From Chaunax sp. Z400 (Eukaryota; Chordata; Actinopteri; Lophiiformes; Chaunacidae), in NCBI GenBank assembly GCA_037577475.1, contig JBAGJB010000137.1, forward strand, positions 532,501 to 596,500: 64,000 nucleotides of DNA, given 5' to 3'. Below the pieces are notes generated by a model. The model did not search any database. It saw nothing but the letters and a program-made list of their open reading frames with translations, and was not told the origin of the DNA. Of the stretch, positions 1 through 14,300 are shown piece by piece (the first letter of the stretch is position 1; the number at the start of each line of letters is the position of its first letter). A program made the position numbers and the translations under genes.

Positions 1-310
1 TCCTCCACACACTATATATGGCCGTGCCTCGAATGCAACTCTGCACAAAACAGACATTTTTTGCACATACTCCATGCACATCGTCACACAACTGCACATT
101 ACAACAACAACAAAAAATATTGCACTGTATATTGCACATGTTTCTTGTACATAGTTAAGTCTGTTTCTTGTATATGGAAGATGTTTCTTTTTACCTCACT
201 TTCTATTTTAGATAGAATTTATGTTAACTTTTGTGTAGCACCAGAACACCAAGTCAAATTCCTTGTATGTGCACACGTACTTGGCAATAAAAACTCTTCT
301 GATTCTGAAG
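1..310 (+). mobile_element. 3' end of an L2/CR1-type LINE (5' part outside the window)
   Basis: The segment matches 35.82-36.15 kb in this window: the same 'actatatatggc(c/t)gtgcctc' start, repeated 'tgcacat' motifs, and the closing block 'caccaagtcaaat' then 'ccttgtatgtgcacac', with an 'attctga' tail. The second copy is preceded by reverse-transcriptase C-terminal coding sequence, so both are read as non-coding 3' ends of a LINE. The window edge truncates this copy. The clade is inferred from memory of teleost repeats. Confidence 0.7.
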
Positions 311-374
311 TGTTGCCTCTAAATGGCCTGTAAGTGTGAATGTTTTTGGTCTTTTTTTGTATCCTTGTGATTTA

Positions 375-856
375 CTGAAGACTTGAACAGGGTGTACTCC
401 GCCTCTCACTCAAAGTCAGCTGGGATAGACTCCAGCCCCCTGTGACCCTATACAAAGGATAAGCATACAATAACACAGGTTACAGAAAATATGAACAGGT
501 GATGCTGTCAGCAGGCGGTCACCTTATAGAGGTGGTCACTAAACTAGGACTTTTCTGTGTGGAGTCTCCTTGTTCTCCCTGTGTCTGTGTGGGTTTTCTC
601 CAGCTTCTCCAGGTTCCTCCCACCACCAAAAACATACAGTAGAGGTGAACTGGTGACTCTAAATTGACCGTATGTATGAATGTGAATGTGAATGGTTGTT
701 TAACTTTCAATGTGGCCTTACCATGAACTGGTGACTTGTCCAGGGTGAACCCTGCCTTGTGCCCCTAAAGTCAGCTGGAATAGGCTCCAGCCCCTCCACA
801 ACCCTACACAGGATAATGGGGTTACAGACAATGAATGAATGAATGTATGTATACAT
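375..856 (+). repeat. Dispersed (GAAT)n-tailed teleost repeat, nested or duplicated
   Basis: Two overlapping copies of a common fish repeat are seen. It carries 'gtgtgggttttctccagctt', 'ggtgactctaaattg', 'cttgtccagggtgaaccctg' and 'tcagctggaataggctccag', and ends in a GAAT tail. A shorter copy lies at about 390-460. Another, in reverse orientation, is at 54.1-54.25 kb. The tail suggests a retroelement. Family name not assigned. Confidence 0.65.
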
Positions 857-1936
857 ATGATGGTCTTTGTTTCCTGGTGTTCATATACTCATCGGTAAAT
901 AAAGACAGTGTGAAACAAATGACACATCAAATGATGTCAGAGAATCATCTTAATATCCACAGTCACTGAGTTGATTGGAGAACGGGTGTACGGTCTCCAC
1001 AAAGAACTACAGACATTGGCCATTAAGGGTTTGATCATTTAGAGACTGCAGGAGTCAGGAAAGGAGACTTCAGGCTTGGATTTGAGAAAAACACTTGTAA
1101 TATATGTTGTGTTGGGCTATTTAATCTGTTCTTGTTCGATTTGTCATTGCAGAGAGCTGATAAATTGTGTGTTTTGCCATTAAAACCTAATATACAAAAA
1201 GCCTGAGTCTGTATATTTACTATATGGGCGCTGCCTCCATCTAGTGGTCATATTTGAGATTGCACCGTTTAAGAAAATGACACTATAGCATCCGGATCAC
1301 TGCGCTTAAAAAAGTAGTTCTGGGGCTTTTCTGCTAATTTCCTTCAAAAACCACTCAATAACATCTTTGTTGAATTTATGGTGAACGTTATGCTCTTTTG
1401 ATAAACAATGATCCTTGAAGAAGGCTGAATAAAGGTTTCATGAGATAGCGGAAGCGTAATAATTTTCTCAGTGAAGAGGCGTATAATTACTCATACTCCT
1501 CATTTTGGATGCACTTGTTGGCGGATTCCTCCATTGATTGGTGAGTCACCTTTAACTTTCCTCCAAAGTGAGTATGTTTCTTAAAATTGACATAAATCAT
1601 GCTATTTTTCACTTAAGAATGTATTGAATTTGTAGTCAATTTGATTTATTCACGAAATTTAGATTAGATCAAAATACTACTACTTTGACGAGCTAACCTT
1701 AATGTAGCACCAGGTGCTAGTTTAAAAAGAAGTTCATTGCAGCCGCCATCTTGTTTGCTAAAAGAAATCATCTTATGTGTGCTAATTCAGACTTTTTTCA
1801 GCACTTTGATAACATCTGTTAGGTTATTTAGATGTCAGATAGTAATTTCCCGAATATTTATCTAGTGTATTGTTCATAGCATTGGATTAATCTTAAAATG
1901 TCCTTTTATTAACAGGTGTTTTAGTATTGAAGAAAA
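857..1936 (+). promoter_or_regulatory. Upstream region of piwil1, probably with a 5' non-coding exon
   Basis: No coding exon is visible. A splice-acceptor-like 'tttattaacag' ends near 1915, only about 20 bases before the piwil1 ATG. This suggests that most of the 5' UTR lies on an upstream exon whose position cannot be fixed here. No TATA box or CpG island can be called with confidence. Confidence 0.35.
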
Positions 1937-2315
1937 ATGACCGGTCGGGCACGCGCAAGAGCAAGAGGCAGGGGTGGTCAGGAGACGGCGGCACCTGGAG
2001 GGGTAAGAGCATAGAGCTAAAAAAAACACTAGCGCTTTCACTGGCGGAAGATGGCAAACTCGGCCGCCATATTATGTAGGGAAACATGTGCTGCCTCTAC
2101 ATAAACAAACATTGACAAAGCCTGTATTCGAACCTAAATTTGGTATTTATTTGAAGAGTAACTTGATCGACAATTGAAAATCAGTATCAAATAGTAAAAA
2201 TCGTTTATGTCTGCATATTTACATGAAAATGTTTACTAATAGGTGATATGGCACTAATATATACTAATAATGGTGTTATTGATTAGCAGAAACTTATCAG
2301 TATTGCTGTGTAGGG

Positions 2316-2362
<47 letters not shown>

Positions 2363-5300
2363 GCTCCAAGTACTGCACATAATTAACCTGGATTTTTTCA
2401 TAAGGGGGATTTATGGCAAGTTATTCCCTTTTTTTATTCAGACTTATAGATATCTGTAAATAATTCAAGATATATAGAAATAATTCAAGATATCATAAAT
2501 TATATTTAAGATATCTGGATTCAATTTAAGATATCTTGAAATAATTTTGTTATCTTTATTTGTATTACAGATATTTATTTAACAATTATAGATATGTTAA
2601 ATTTAAATTTTGAGCCTATTTCAATGGAGCCTATTTATGATATCTGAAATTAAATGAATGAATCTGTGAAAGTTTTAAACATAAATTATAAGATAAATAA
2701 CTCAAATATAATTTACAACATCCAAAATGTATTTACAGCCAATTATATATATACAGACAACTATTCCAAACTACTCCAACTTCCATATATTTAATAATCT
2801 TTATCAACCTTCAATCAATCAATTAATTATGTAATATGGAATCAAAATGTTTACTTGTACAATGCACCAGGTAGTTTGTCAGCATTAATTTAAAATGGTG
2901 TCCAAATTGTCCTGAATTGATTGTTCTGTGAATACATGCACTTCCTGGTTGAGGGGCGCTCTGCAAACAAAAGTTTGGACATCCTTAAACTTTTTGCAAG
3001 CAGGTGACCCGAGGCTGCTTGTACACTCCTAAAAATGTTTTATTGCCAGTCCATACTAGTTAAGATAAGATATTCCTTTATTAGTCCCACAGTGGGGAAA
3101 TTCTCAACAGTTAACCTACTCTTTGCATTTGGAATCATGTTTATCATCAGTAGTTTATGAGTTATCAATAATAACCGTGATTTTTCCTTAATGGCATATT
3201 GTTATCTAGATATAACTTCTTACCTTTCACAGATCCATTTGAGGGACTCTAAATCTGCATTATCTCAACTACATATTGGTGGCAGTGCCCTGTCTCTCCC
3301 CTTCAAATATGGATATAAATTCCCAGATCTGGATCATGATTTGTATTATCAGGATCCAGTTGCATGTAGCGGTGGATCGTCATGAGTTCTCTTTGCCTGT
3401 GTGTTTTCATTTTGATTGCCCAAATTAATTTAGATTTTTTGTTGTAGATCCAGTTTCAAGAGCCTGCACCAACTGCTGGCCCTGCCCCTCAGATGGGAGA
3501 TGAAAAAGCAGAGCGGGCTGGTAGAGGGCGGCAGAAGGGTGCTCCAGGACCCTTTCCTACAGAAGGTACAGTCAAACACAAAGTCATCCATTTGTTTCTT
3601 CTGTTAGATGATCTTGATCATTCCTGACTTTTGAAAATCTGGGAAAACGTTATTTAAAATGGGTGATGCACTTAAAAATGTATCATCATTAAGTTCATTG
3701 TCCACACCCTCTTGAGAAGTTAAGAATGGCAGTGCTTTGAAAAAGAGAAAATAGGCAAACACTGAACTTCATCAGGTCGTATCGACTCCACCTGCACTGC
3801 GAAGGTTAATTTTACTTACCAGGCACTAAAACATTTCCAATGCTTATCATATGTTTTCAGGACTATAACGGGGTTTTGATAGTCCTCATTTGTTTTTATC
3901 AGCTGTCACACAGATTTCAGCTGGATTTCAGCAGGTGAAGTTGGGAGAAAGAAGAGGACGTCGCCGGGATTTTCATGATGTCGGGATTTTCACCAGGCAG
4001 ACTATGGGGCATGTTAAGGACTCAAAGGCTGGTCTGTCTTAATTTGAAAATGACATACCCCCCCCCCCCGAGGAAGTGTGAACTTCCTCAGGAACAAGTG
4101 GGCGAGCAATTCGGTTGACTGCAAACTACTTCCGCATCGTGTCCCGCCCTCAGTGGGTTCTGTATCAGTACCATGTTGGCTTCAGTCCAGAAATGGAGTC
4201 TCGGCGTCTGAGATGTGCCCTCCTCTTCCAGCATGATGAAACACTTGGTGCAGCATGGTGCTTTGATGGAGCTTTGCTGTTTCTGCCACACAAATTGCAC
4301 AACAAGGTAATGTGATAATTCAGGTGTTTAGAAGAACGTACAAAATGAAGATGCACAACTCGAAATATTGATTTGAAGAGGAAAAATACCAAATTGTGCT
4401 GTTAAATGTTTTATGACAGCTTGGGTTTTAGAAGATGAATTGCTTGATCACTCTAGTGTGTGCGAGCTGTAGACTGGGTGTTGCACAAGGTTTGGTGTTT
4501 GTTGTGTAAATGTTGTTCCCTCCAGACAAATGTTGGTTTTCTTCCTTGTGCTCCGATGTCTGACCTGGTGTTTAGGAGACTGTCCTCCACAGTGAGACTA
4601 AGAATGGAGAGAAGGTTCAGATAACCGTCACCCTGACAAATGAACTCCCCCCCTCTTCTCCAGTATGCCTTCAGTTTTACAACGTCATATTCAAAAGGTA
4701 CATTTTCCAGTTTTCAGGTCTGTTAAAGAATAAGTAACACTCCTTAAGTGCTGAACATGTCTTGTGACAAGTGTACTGTGGTTATGGATGGTGCATGTTT
4801 AAATAAAAGTAAATCTATGTAAATATGCATCATTAAATGTGGCGAGAGCATTTTGGATCTCTGGAAACTTCTCTTAAATGATGTGTTTTCATTTCTACAG
4901 GATCCTGAGAATCCTCAACATGCAGCAAATTGGACGCAACTATTACAACCCCAGGGATCCACTCGAAGTCCCACAGCACAAGTAAATACATTTGCTTCTC
5001 CATTGTTTTCATTGTAAAGCTCTGGACTTGTAAAGCGTATTGTGAAAGTGGAATCCTCGGGTTGTCTAAAACAACCTGACAGTACAATATATAAACATTT
5101 TTATGTCATTACACCATTTTAAATATGTTGAGAATTTTTCACAACCAAAACTGCCCACAGTAGGTTGACCCTTTTCACCCTGGCCTCATGAAGTTCTTAA
5201 TGAGGTCATTATGTTACACTAATCAACCAATACAACTGTGAAAACAACAGTACAGACATGATTCTGCAGCCTTCAGAAAAGCTCAATTTATGACCTTTAA

Positions 5301-8300
5301 AGCAGGGGTCAGGAGAGTCGAGCAGATTTCACTCCTCCCGACAGTCGGAGGAGAAATGTGGTCTGGAACTTTGGTTGGTTCTGATGTTCAGCCGAAGTTT
5401 GGTAGTTTGAGAAGTTTACAGATCCAGTTTACAGATCCAATCGCTTCCCGATTTACTCGTGGACGGTCGGAGCCGGCCCCAGTTTTCAAACGTGGTTGAT
5501 TTTTAGGAGTTAAAATCTGAAAGATAAAAGTCAGTATTTTCTGAGCAAGGTCTTAATAGCTAATGAGAGAGAAAGCTGCCAAGCAAACAGCAAACTAACG
5601 CTAGCTAGCATACTGCTGTTAAATGGTAAATGGACTGTACTTAAATAGAACCTTTCTAGTCTGACTGACCACTCAAAGCTTTACAACACAAGCCAGCACA
5701 GAACAGATACTGGGAGCAATTTGGGGTTCAGTATCTTGCCCAAGGACACTTCGACATGAAGACAGCAGGGACTGGGGATCGAACCACCGCCCTGCTGATA
5801 AGTGGACGACCGCTCTACCGCTGAGCCACAGCCGCTCAGTTGACCAACGTTAAACCTCCATTTCTCGCTGAAGGACAGACGGCTGCTGTTTCTTCTTTTC
5901 CTGTTTTCTCAATGCAAAGTAGGCCGACTGTTGTCTTCCTCAGTCATTTTGTTGGCATTGCACAGCTGCTTCTCCATAGATCACGTGACGTGGTGCATTC
6001 ATTGTTCCCTCAGACACGAGAATCTTGATGAAATCCCTTAGCTTGTGATGCTCCGTTATTTTGGAATCTTGTATTGTGTGCATGTTTAACATTTGAGAAA
6101 AGATAATCTGTGGAGATCCTTCTGTCTCTCTTTATACCCATTGGTTGTGATTTTAAATCTCCTGTAGTGTGAGCCCAGCTTAATGAACCCACTTTGGTAC
6201 TGTATGAGATATGAGGTCTGTACTACCTGATGGTTTGCTATCCTCTAAGTACTAGATAATGTGAAGAACAATGTTGAAGGGGTTTCTGATTTTGAGGAGT
6301 TGTCTTGGTGTTTTAAGGCTAAATCTATTGTCCTTACGGACAGGTTTTAACCCTGTGAGAAGCTGTAGCAGAGCTCTGAACTTGTGTTCATGATGGGAAA
6401 GAAACTGTTTCTTTCAAACGAGCCTGTCCCCTCTGTTCTAGACTGACTATATGGCCGGGCTACAGCACCACCATCTTGCATTATGAGACGTCCATCATGA
6501 TGTGTACCGACGTGAGCCACAAGGTGCTACGTAGCGAGACGGTCCTCGACTTCATGATCAACCTGAGGCAGCAGTGTGGAGGTCAACGCTTCGTTGAGAC
6601 CTGCACCAAGGAGCTCGTTGGACTTATAGTCCTCACTAAGTAGGAACCACACGTCTCTCGCTCTGTTGGATTAGTATGTAGAAGTCTTTGTAGGCCTGTC
6701 GCAGTAACACCTGATATGTCAGATCAGATGTCCCACAAAGAATTGTGTAGATCATGATAGAGATGCAGAAAAAGAGGAATGAGAATCAGAATAAAAATAA
6801 AGTGAGGATGAAGAGAGATTATTAAATTTGAAATAAGAATATGATACACAGAATATATTAATTCAAGCAAAACACAACATTTAAAAGTAGTGCAGCAGCG
6901 CAAATGAGTTTCAAGCCTGTTGGAAAGTAATAGCTAGTTAAATGCTAAAGATAAGAGAAGTTTTCTTCTGTTGGTTCACGTCTATATATCGATAAGTCGG
7001 TAACTTATATAATCATCGTGGCCTACAGGTCTACATCTTCATGTGTTCATCAGCTCTACATTTGTCATCCCTTTCAATGTGCCTTCATGTAACATCACCT
7101 CATTTCATACCTGTGGTAGACATTCACTCTTCTCTTGCTGCCTCAATTATTCAGGTACAACAACAAAACCTACAGGATCGATGATATTGCCTGGGATCAC
7201 ACTCCCAACAACACATTCAAGAAGGGAGACTCTGACATCTCCTTCAAGAACTATTTCAAGAATGTAAGTGTCATGCATTCACACGTACTGAGGGGTGAAT
7301 GTGTTGGCGATCCAAAACCCTTGGTTTCATCTACTGAAAATATATGAAATGACCTATTTCCAGTATATAGGTCATTTCTTATTCCAGTAATTGTTGCAAA
7401 CACTGCTCTGTTAATTTCATCATCAGCTGAATATTTTATTAAGTCATCCCAAAACTTTGATCAACACCAATGTGGAACTGAATGACATTGCATGAATGAA
7501 GTGTACTTACTTAAAACGACAGCATTTAGGCAGACATTCAACAGCAGCTGGTGCATTTACAGGTGGGACATACCACAGGATCTCTGTTTCTGCACTTCAC
7601 GTGTGATTGTCTGTCGACAGTAGGGGTCGAGTGAGGGGAGATTGTCTGCTAGCTAATCCATTTCAGATGGCGTCGTTTTCTCTGACCAAAAAAAAGAAGA
7701 AGCATGTTCATTTAGGTGGCAGTATGTCTTTGCAGCTTGACTGGGCAAAGTCTGTTAGAGGAACACAACGTGTTTGTGTGTGAGAGGGCGAGCCAGCAAG
7801 AGGAGGCGCACAGCTTCAAAATGGAGAATAAACACAAATATGTTACGGACAATGTTTCCAGTGTGGCGGGACAGCACAAATAAATGTATGTATGGGAAAA
7901 AGCTCTTTGTTTTTGGAAAGCTCTCTTTTGTATTTGTAGAGCACAAGGCCATTCAAAGCGTTCTACATAAAGTATAAAAGGCATAAATGCAACCTAGAGA
8001 AAATCTAAATCATGATAAAGGAAGAAATGAAACTAGAAATGCAACAGTAAATGGACTCAAACTCCTTCAGTTTAAGGTGAATACTTGTAAGAGAGAGCGC
8101 AGTGTTTGGCTGTGTGATATTACCCTTATTCATGAACATGTTGATGCTTTCTCTTCTAAGCAATATGGCCTGGACATCACTGATGGGAACCAGGTGCTGC
8201 TGGTCAGCCATGTGAAGAGGTTCAGTCCTGCTGGAGCTCCTCCTCCTGGCCCTGCCATGCTCATCCCAGAGCTGTGCTACTTAACAGGTTACATCTTATT

Positions 8301-11300
8301 CTGCACTTTACCTGCTGACATTACAGACATTTATTGCTTCCTTTGTAACATCTGTATCAAAAGTATAAGAGGTTATTTCTCACACATGGGTCATGTCAGA
8401 GTTTTGATGCGTACAATCTGTAGACGGGCCTTAAGACGGTTCTGTGGTTCTAGGTGACAGAACCTCTTAGTCTGGTATCAACTTCAAATGGAATCTGGTT
8501 GTTTGACAGGCTTGACTGATAAGATGCGAAGTGACTTCAACATCACGAAGGACTTGGGCTTCCACACCAGACTGAACCCAGAGCAGAGGGAGGGACGCCT
8601 CAAAAGATTTGTCACAAATATACAGAGGTAGGGGATGATCGCCTACTTAATCAATGCATCCTGTTTTATCTGTTCACGTGTGGCCAGAAATGCAGCAGTA
8701 GCCCTTTAAATGAGCTCAGATTGGGCCCGAGCAGACGCAGCAGTGTACGACCAGTCATCCAGTCAACACTTGGAAGCATAGAAGTGTGTTCAAGGCCTAG
8801 AAAATCCTGATGACTAGTTTGTCCTTGGATGGTAGAGTAGTTCACGTAAATAATAAAAGTGGATTATGATTAATCCTGCACACTCTTCTCTCTCCCCTTC
8901 CTTCGTCTTCTGGGCTATTCTTCTCTGTTGGCCGGGGTTCTGCTCTGGCGTGCGGCGTGGGTAATCGCTGGTTCAATACTGTTGTTTTTTAAAAATATAT
9001 ATTAAAAGACGACCTTTAACAGTTACAGTGCAGATGGAAGATGGTTTCTTTTATTTAGTGGTACTGTTCTCCCAGAGGACGATGAAGCTGTAGCTCATAC
9101 ACAACTTGGATATGCTGTTCCAGGTCACACTGATAAAGTTGATATAACGTCCAAAAATAGACGTATAAAAAACTGTCATTCTTACTCAAATGGGGACGTC
9201 CAGAAGACGTGACCAATGTCAGGAAATCATGTATTTTTGATGTGTTGTGTTTTGTCACAACTGATATTATATTTCGATCTCTTTTCCACACCCAGGATTA
9301 GTGTGACTGGGGGGGAGAGGGGAGAGTAGTCGTAGAGAGGGTGAGCGATAAGCGAGGCCATTAATATTACAATGTGACAGTGTGAGTTTCATTTAGATAA
9401 TAATTGCAGAATTATCATCATTTAGTTGGATCTTACATTCCGTTTTTCTTTTTTCATTTTGATAATAATTGACACTTTATGATATCGTCCAGATCACGTC
9501 AGTAATGAAAGGGGGTTATGATTAATCTTGCACACTCTTCTCTCTTCCCTTCCTTCGTCTTCCTGTTCTGACAGAGACCGTGTGCTTCACACATGCTTTA
9601 GAGTATTCTTCTCTATGGGCTGGGGTTCTGGTTCGATAGCGGGGGGGTTTTGTTTTGTTTTTTATTAAAAGACCACCTTTTACAATTAGAGTGCAGATGG
9701 AAGATGGTTTCTTTTATTTAGTGGTACTGTTCTTCCAATCTGTTACGAGGATGATGAAGCTGTAGCACATACACAACATGGATCTGTCCCAGGCCATGCT
9801 GATAAAGTATCCAAAAATAGACGTATAAACACCTGTCATTCTTACTCAAATGGGGACGTCCAGAAGACGTTACAGATGTCCAGAAATCATGTATTTTTGA
9901 CGTGATCTAGACGATGGTTTGCTCTGGGATAAGTTTCGGGTGTCATATGTCACCAAAAGGAGGAAATGTGTCAAGATGCGGCCCTGTAATGCACAAATCA
10001 GCCTTTAAACAACGTTATAACAAGCTATTTGTCCAGAGACAGCAGATACACAGGCTAGATGTGTGTTTTTGTTATGAAGTCGATAATACATATTTGAAAT
10101 GGCAGCAAACTAACTGGATCTTACATTCTGTTTTTCTTTTTTGGTTTTGATAATAATTGACAGCCTGTAGTACCAATGGTGTAAAAATAAAGTTTGCTTT
10201 GATTCAGGCTACCGATTGGAATCAATGAGACCTTATTTTGTTATCATTTAGTTGGATCTTACAGTATGCAGTTTGGATCTCTTTACCACACCCAGGATTA
10301 GTGTGACAATAGTGGAATGTGTGGGGAAGGTATGATTTACTGATTGCTGCTAGTGTCACTACAAATGAGAAGCAATTCACACATACAGTTAGGGTGACTA
10401 GATGTCCTGCTTTGTGCGGGACCGCACAGCATTTTGATCCCTTGTCCCGCATCCCGCATTTTGAGTAGCTCAGGACAGACGTTTTCTAAAATCGGGCTTT
10501 TATCCAATGGCTGTGAAGAAAGCTAGGAGGCCTTTCAACATGGGGCGGGGTTTGTGTGTGGGGCTGTCAATCCAATTACACACACATGGGTCAAGCGCAG
10601 GTAAACCTGTCACCGTCTATGATGCCTTAGAGTTAAAAACACCAGTGGACCAACTCCAAAGTGACAAAAACACACACAACATTTTTCTGTGGCTTCAGGT
10701 TTTGTTTCGTCATATTTTATTCTATGCCTACATTTTTATGAAATGCAGTCGTTTAATTTGGGATAGGAGGGTTGAAAGACTTGATGTGAATAATGCCTAC
10801 TGCTTTTTTTTTAGTATATGGGTCTATTATCTTCAGTGTATGGGTCCACATGTCAAGTGTGAATAACTTTAATATTATATCAGTCATGTGTTAATACCTG
10901 TTGTAGGAGAAAATATAGGTAGGATCAGACTTTGAATGCATGAATGTTCCTTGATCTAAATGTGTTACTTTTCTTTTTTAGGACATACTATGGGCTCGCC
11001 CTCACTATTATATGCCCACATGATCTACACCTTTTTAAAACACCAGTAGAATACTTCAAAGAATAGATCCCCACGTCAACAACCTGTCTGCTGTGTTTTA
11101 TTGTGCTGAGTTTGGTCAGATTCACTGTTGATTAAACATGAAAAACAACTACTTTCAAAAGTTATAGAAATAGAGAGAAATAGGAGAAATAGGAGTACAA
11201 GCAGACTATCACACAATACAATAAGTAGAGTGAAACTTAATACGATAACAAAAGTATGTTAAAGTTTTAAACATGCTACGGTCCTTACCTGTAACCTGCG

Positions 11301-14300
11301 TAATATATTGTTTATTTTGTAAGTTAGATGGACATCATTTTAAATTTCAGGCTTTCCACATTGTCCCACATTTGGTTCGTTGGGATCGCTGGGATCGTTG
11401 GAAATAATGATCCCATGTTATACCTTATGTGTTATCCTCAGTATTCATCTATATTTGTGTGTTTATATGAATTTTTACCCAATAAATTCAATCAATCAAA
11501 GACACGAGCGGCTTTCTTGCTACTGGTTTATTGGAAAGCTTCTTCTCTCCAAATCCGTGAAAACTGAAGGCAGTAAACAAGAAAATACAAATCTCACTTG
11601 TATCTTATTTGAGGTTGTGTAAACAACAATACACAGCTTCACACATGTGTGAGTTTAACTGGCAAACAGCTTGTGGGTGTATCACTGTAAGGAATGACAC
11701 CTAGCGTGTACTGCTACCAAGTGCAGCAAACAGCCCCCCTTCTTTGCAGCAGGGGCAACCATTGCTCTACTGCAGCAGCAAATGAATGTAGTGACATCTG
11801 TATCTATTTCCTTCTGTGTCTGGAACTGAAATATCAGTTAAGATGCAGAGGAAAGTAAAATTAGGACATGAAGATAAGAATCTGGATGAAGAAACTTCAC
11901 CCACTCACTTTGGTTTGTCATGACGATGAGCAGAAGATGCCTGAACTGTCTTTCTCTCAACTCTTCATTTAATAGGAAACAATCATGAGTAAAACAACCT
12001 CTTAAATTGTTCCAATAGGGCGCTGCTGTTCAAAGATTTAAGGAGTCTGTTTATTAAAAACCTTGCCTGTATTTAATTTAGAGTAAAATAAATGGCTTTT
12101 TAATCATTAACAAACATTTTCATGACTGCCTCCTCCTTCCTGTCATTGATCACGAGGCTCTTCACCGTTTTACCTAGAAGTTGTCCTCAGCTTTTGCATT
12201 TAGTGTGTTTATATGCACAGAAGTGAAAATGCTAACTGTTCTGTCAACTTCTTCAGGTGGTTTAATTCCAAGCTTCAATTTAAATCCTGAAATTTGTTTC
12301 ACAGGCACGCTGATGCTCAGGCTGAGTTGGATAAGTGGGGACTCAGCTTTGATAAGGAACTCCTCAATGTGACCGGCAGAGTCCTCCCACAGGAGAGGCT
12401 TTTCCAGGGTCCAAGATCGGTATGGGATTCTTCTGGTTGCTTAAATTTGTTATTATGGAATGAATTAAATAGATTCATTCATGTGATCTTAATTAAGAGT
12501 TGTTAATGTAGTTATTTGTGTCACCCAGTATGACTACCACCCCGTAACAGCTGACTGGGCCAGAGAGATGAGTGGGGTGCCTCTGATTAGTGCTCCGCCG
12601 CTGGAAAACTGGAACCTGTTTTACACCCGTCGCAACAGCGGTGAAGCCCAGGCCCTCCTGCAGACCCTCCGTAGAGTGAGCGAGCCTCTGGGTGTCCGCA
12701 TGCAGACAGCTGTCATGTGAGTTCTAACATTTAACATCCTTCAGTCAAAAACCGGGTTTCTGCACCGCCTGTGATAAGAGAAGTGAAATTAGTCACAATG
12801 GTTCCCTGAATGTTGACCCTTCGTCTGCATCAACACATTTGTGTGATTTGTGGACCATCGTTCAGAAAACATTTAATTAATTCAGTTGCCACTTTATTTT
12901 GTACAGCTAGCTAAAAAAATAAACCAGTCTGTCCTTTTGATTCAGGGTCGAGTATGAGGATCATCAGGGGTCTCTCCTCAGAGCCCTGCAGCACAATGTT
13001 GGACCCCAAACACAGATGGTTAGTGTCTGAATACATGGAACACAAACACAGAAACGCAGTTCGCCTCCACAAGTTTTAGATTTGTTACTGTTTCATCGGT
13101 GCATTGTCGCCACGCTTGCACGTATGAGACTAGTCATTTGTGTTTGTCAGGTGGTGGTGGTCCTCTCCAGCAACAGGAAGGACAAGTACGACAGCGTCAA
13201 GAAGTACCTCTGTGTGGACTGCCCCATTCCCAGCCAGTGTGTGCTGTCCCGTACTCTGAATCGAGCCGGGGCTCTCATGACTGTGGCTACCAAGATTGTA
13301 CTGCAGATGGCTTGTAAGATGGGAGGAGAGCTCTGGAGTGTGGAAATCCCCGTAAGTCATGCACACACCAATTGATTAGTTGATTATATTCTTTAAAAGT
13401 TGAGGTGTGTTATGGGAAAACGAGTTCTCAGGTGGATTGAGGTGTCTTGAAGCACATGGAGAATGAATGGTCCATAGTCAGCATGCCTCTCCCTCCCTCC
13501 CTTTCTGGGGAGCACAGAACATTTAAAGAGAAATCAAAATAAATCCATAAATACTGTAGTACTACACACACGGCCAGTATCCAAGAAAGAATTTAATCAA
13601 TAGTTTTTTCAGAAAACCCAAAGAAGAATGATTTGGGTTTGTCAAACACTGTGGGTATGGGAACTGACAAACGCTAATGACATTTGGTGCACATAAATGA
13701 TGTGCTGGTGCACCAGTGCAGCCAGTGTAGAAAGCTGAAGAACAGGAGAGGCAGACGGTGTCCATGAAAGTTTTGAGTCCGTTCAGAAGGTCGGGGTAAA
13801 GACCCAAAGGTTTACAAAAATGAAAACTGATTTGGTGTTTGTCACAGAACTAGAACGTGTTGTATTTTAACGTGTCCCACCTGTTTGTGCAGCTCAAACA
13901 TCTGATGATTGTGGGCATCGACTGCTACCATGACATTACAGCTGGAAAAAGGTCCATCGGAGCGCTGGTGGCCAGCCTCAACCCGACCATGAGCAGGTTA
14001 GCTTCTACAGCAGACAGCCTGTTCACACCTGGTGTTAGTATCTGTCCTGGTGAACCATCACAAGTAGCCAGCGGATCTCACCTCCCTGCTCTATATGCAA
14101 AGAAATATGTATGTAAAGAAATATGCAAATAAATATGTACATACAGAAATATGTACTTAAAGACAGACGCCATCTCTTACACAAAGAAAGAAATATGCAA
14201 ATAAATATGTACGTAAAGAAATATGCAAAGAAATATGTACGTAAAGAAATATGCAAAGAAATATGTACGTAAAGACAGACACCATCTCTTACACAAAGAC

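Noticed and set aside
5760..5837. Genuine tRNA gene on the minus strand
   Set aside because: Boxes A and B are present, but no proper acceptor or anticodon stems form, and the same sequence recurs as a SINE at two other places.
7987..8457. 156-codon single-exon gene
   Set aside because: Its centre is piwil1 exon 9 read through flanking introns; the flanks show no homology.
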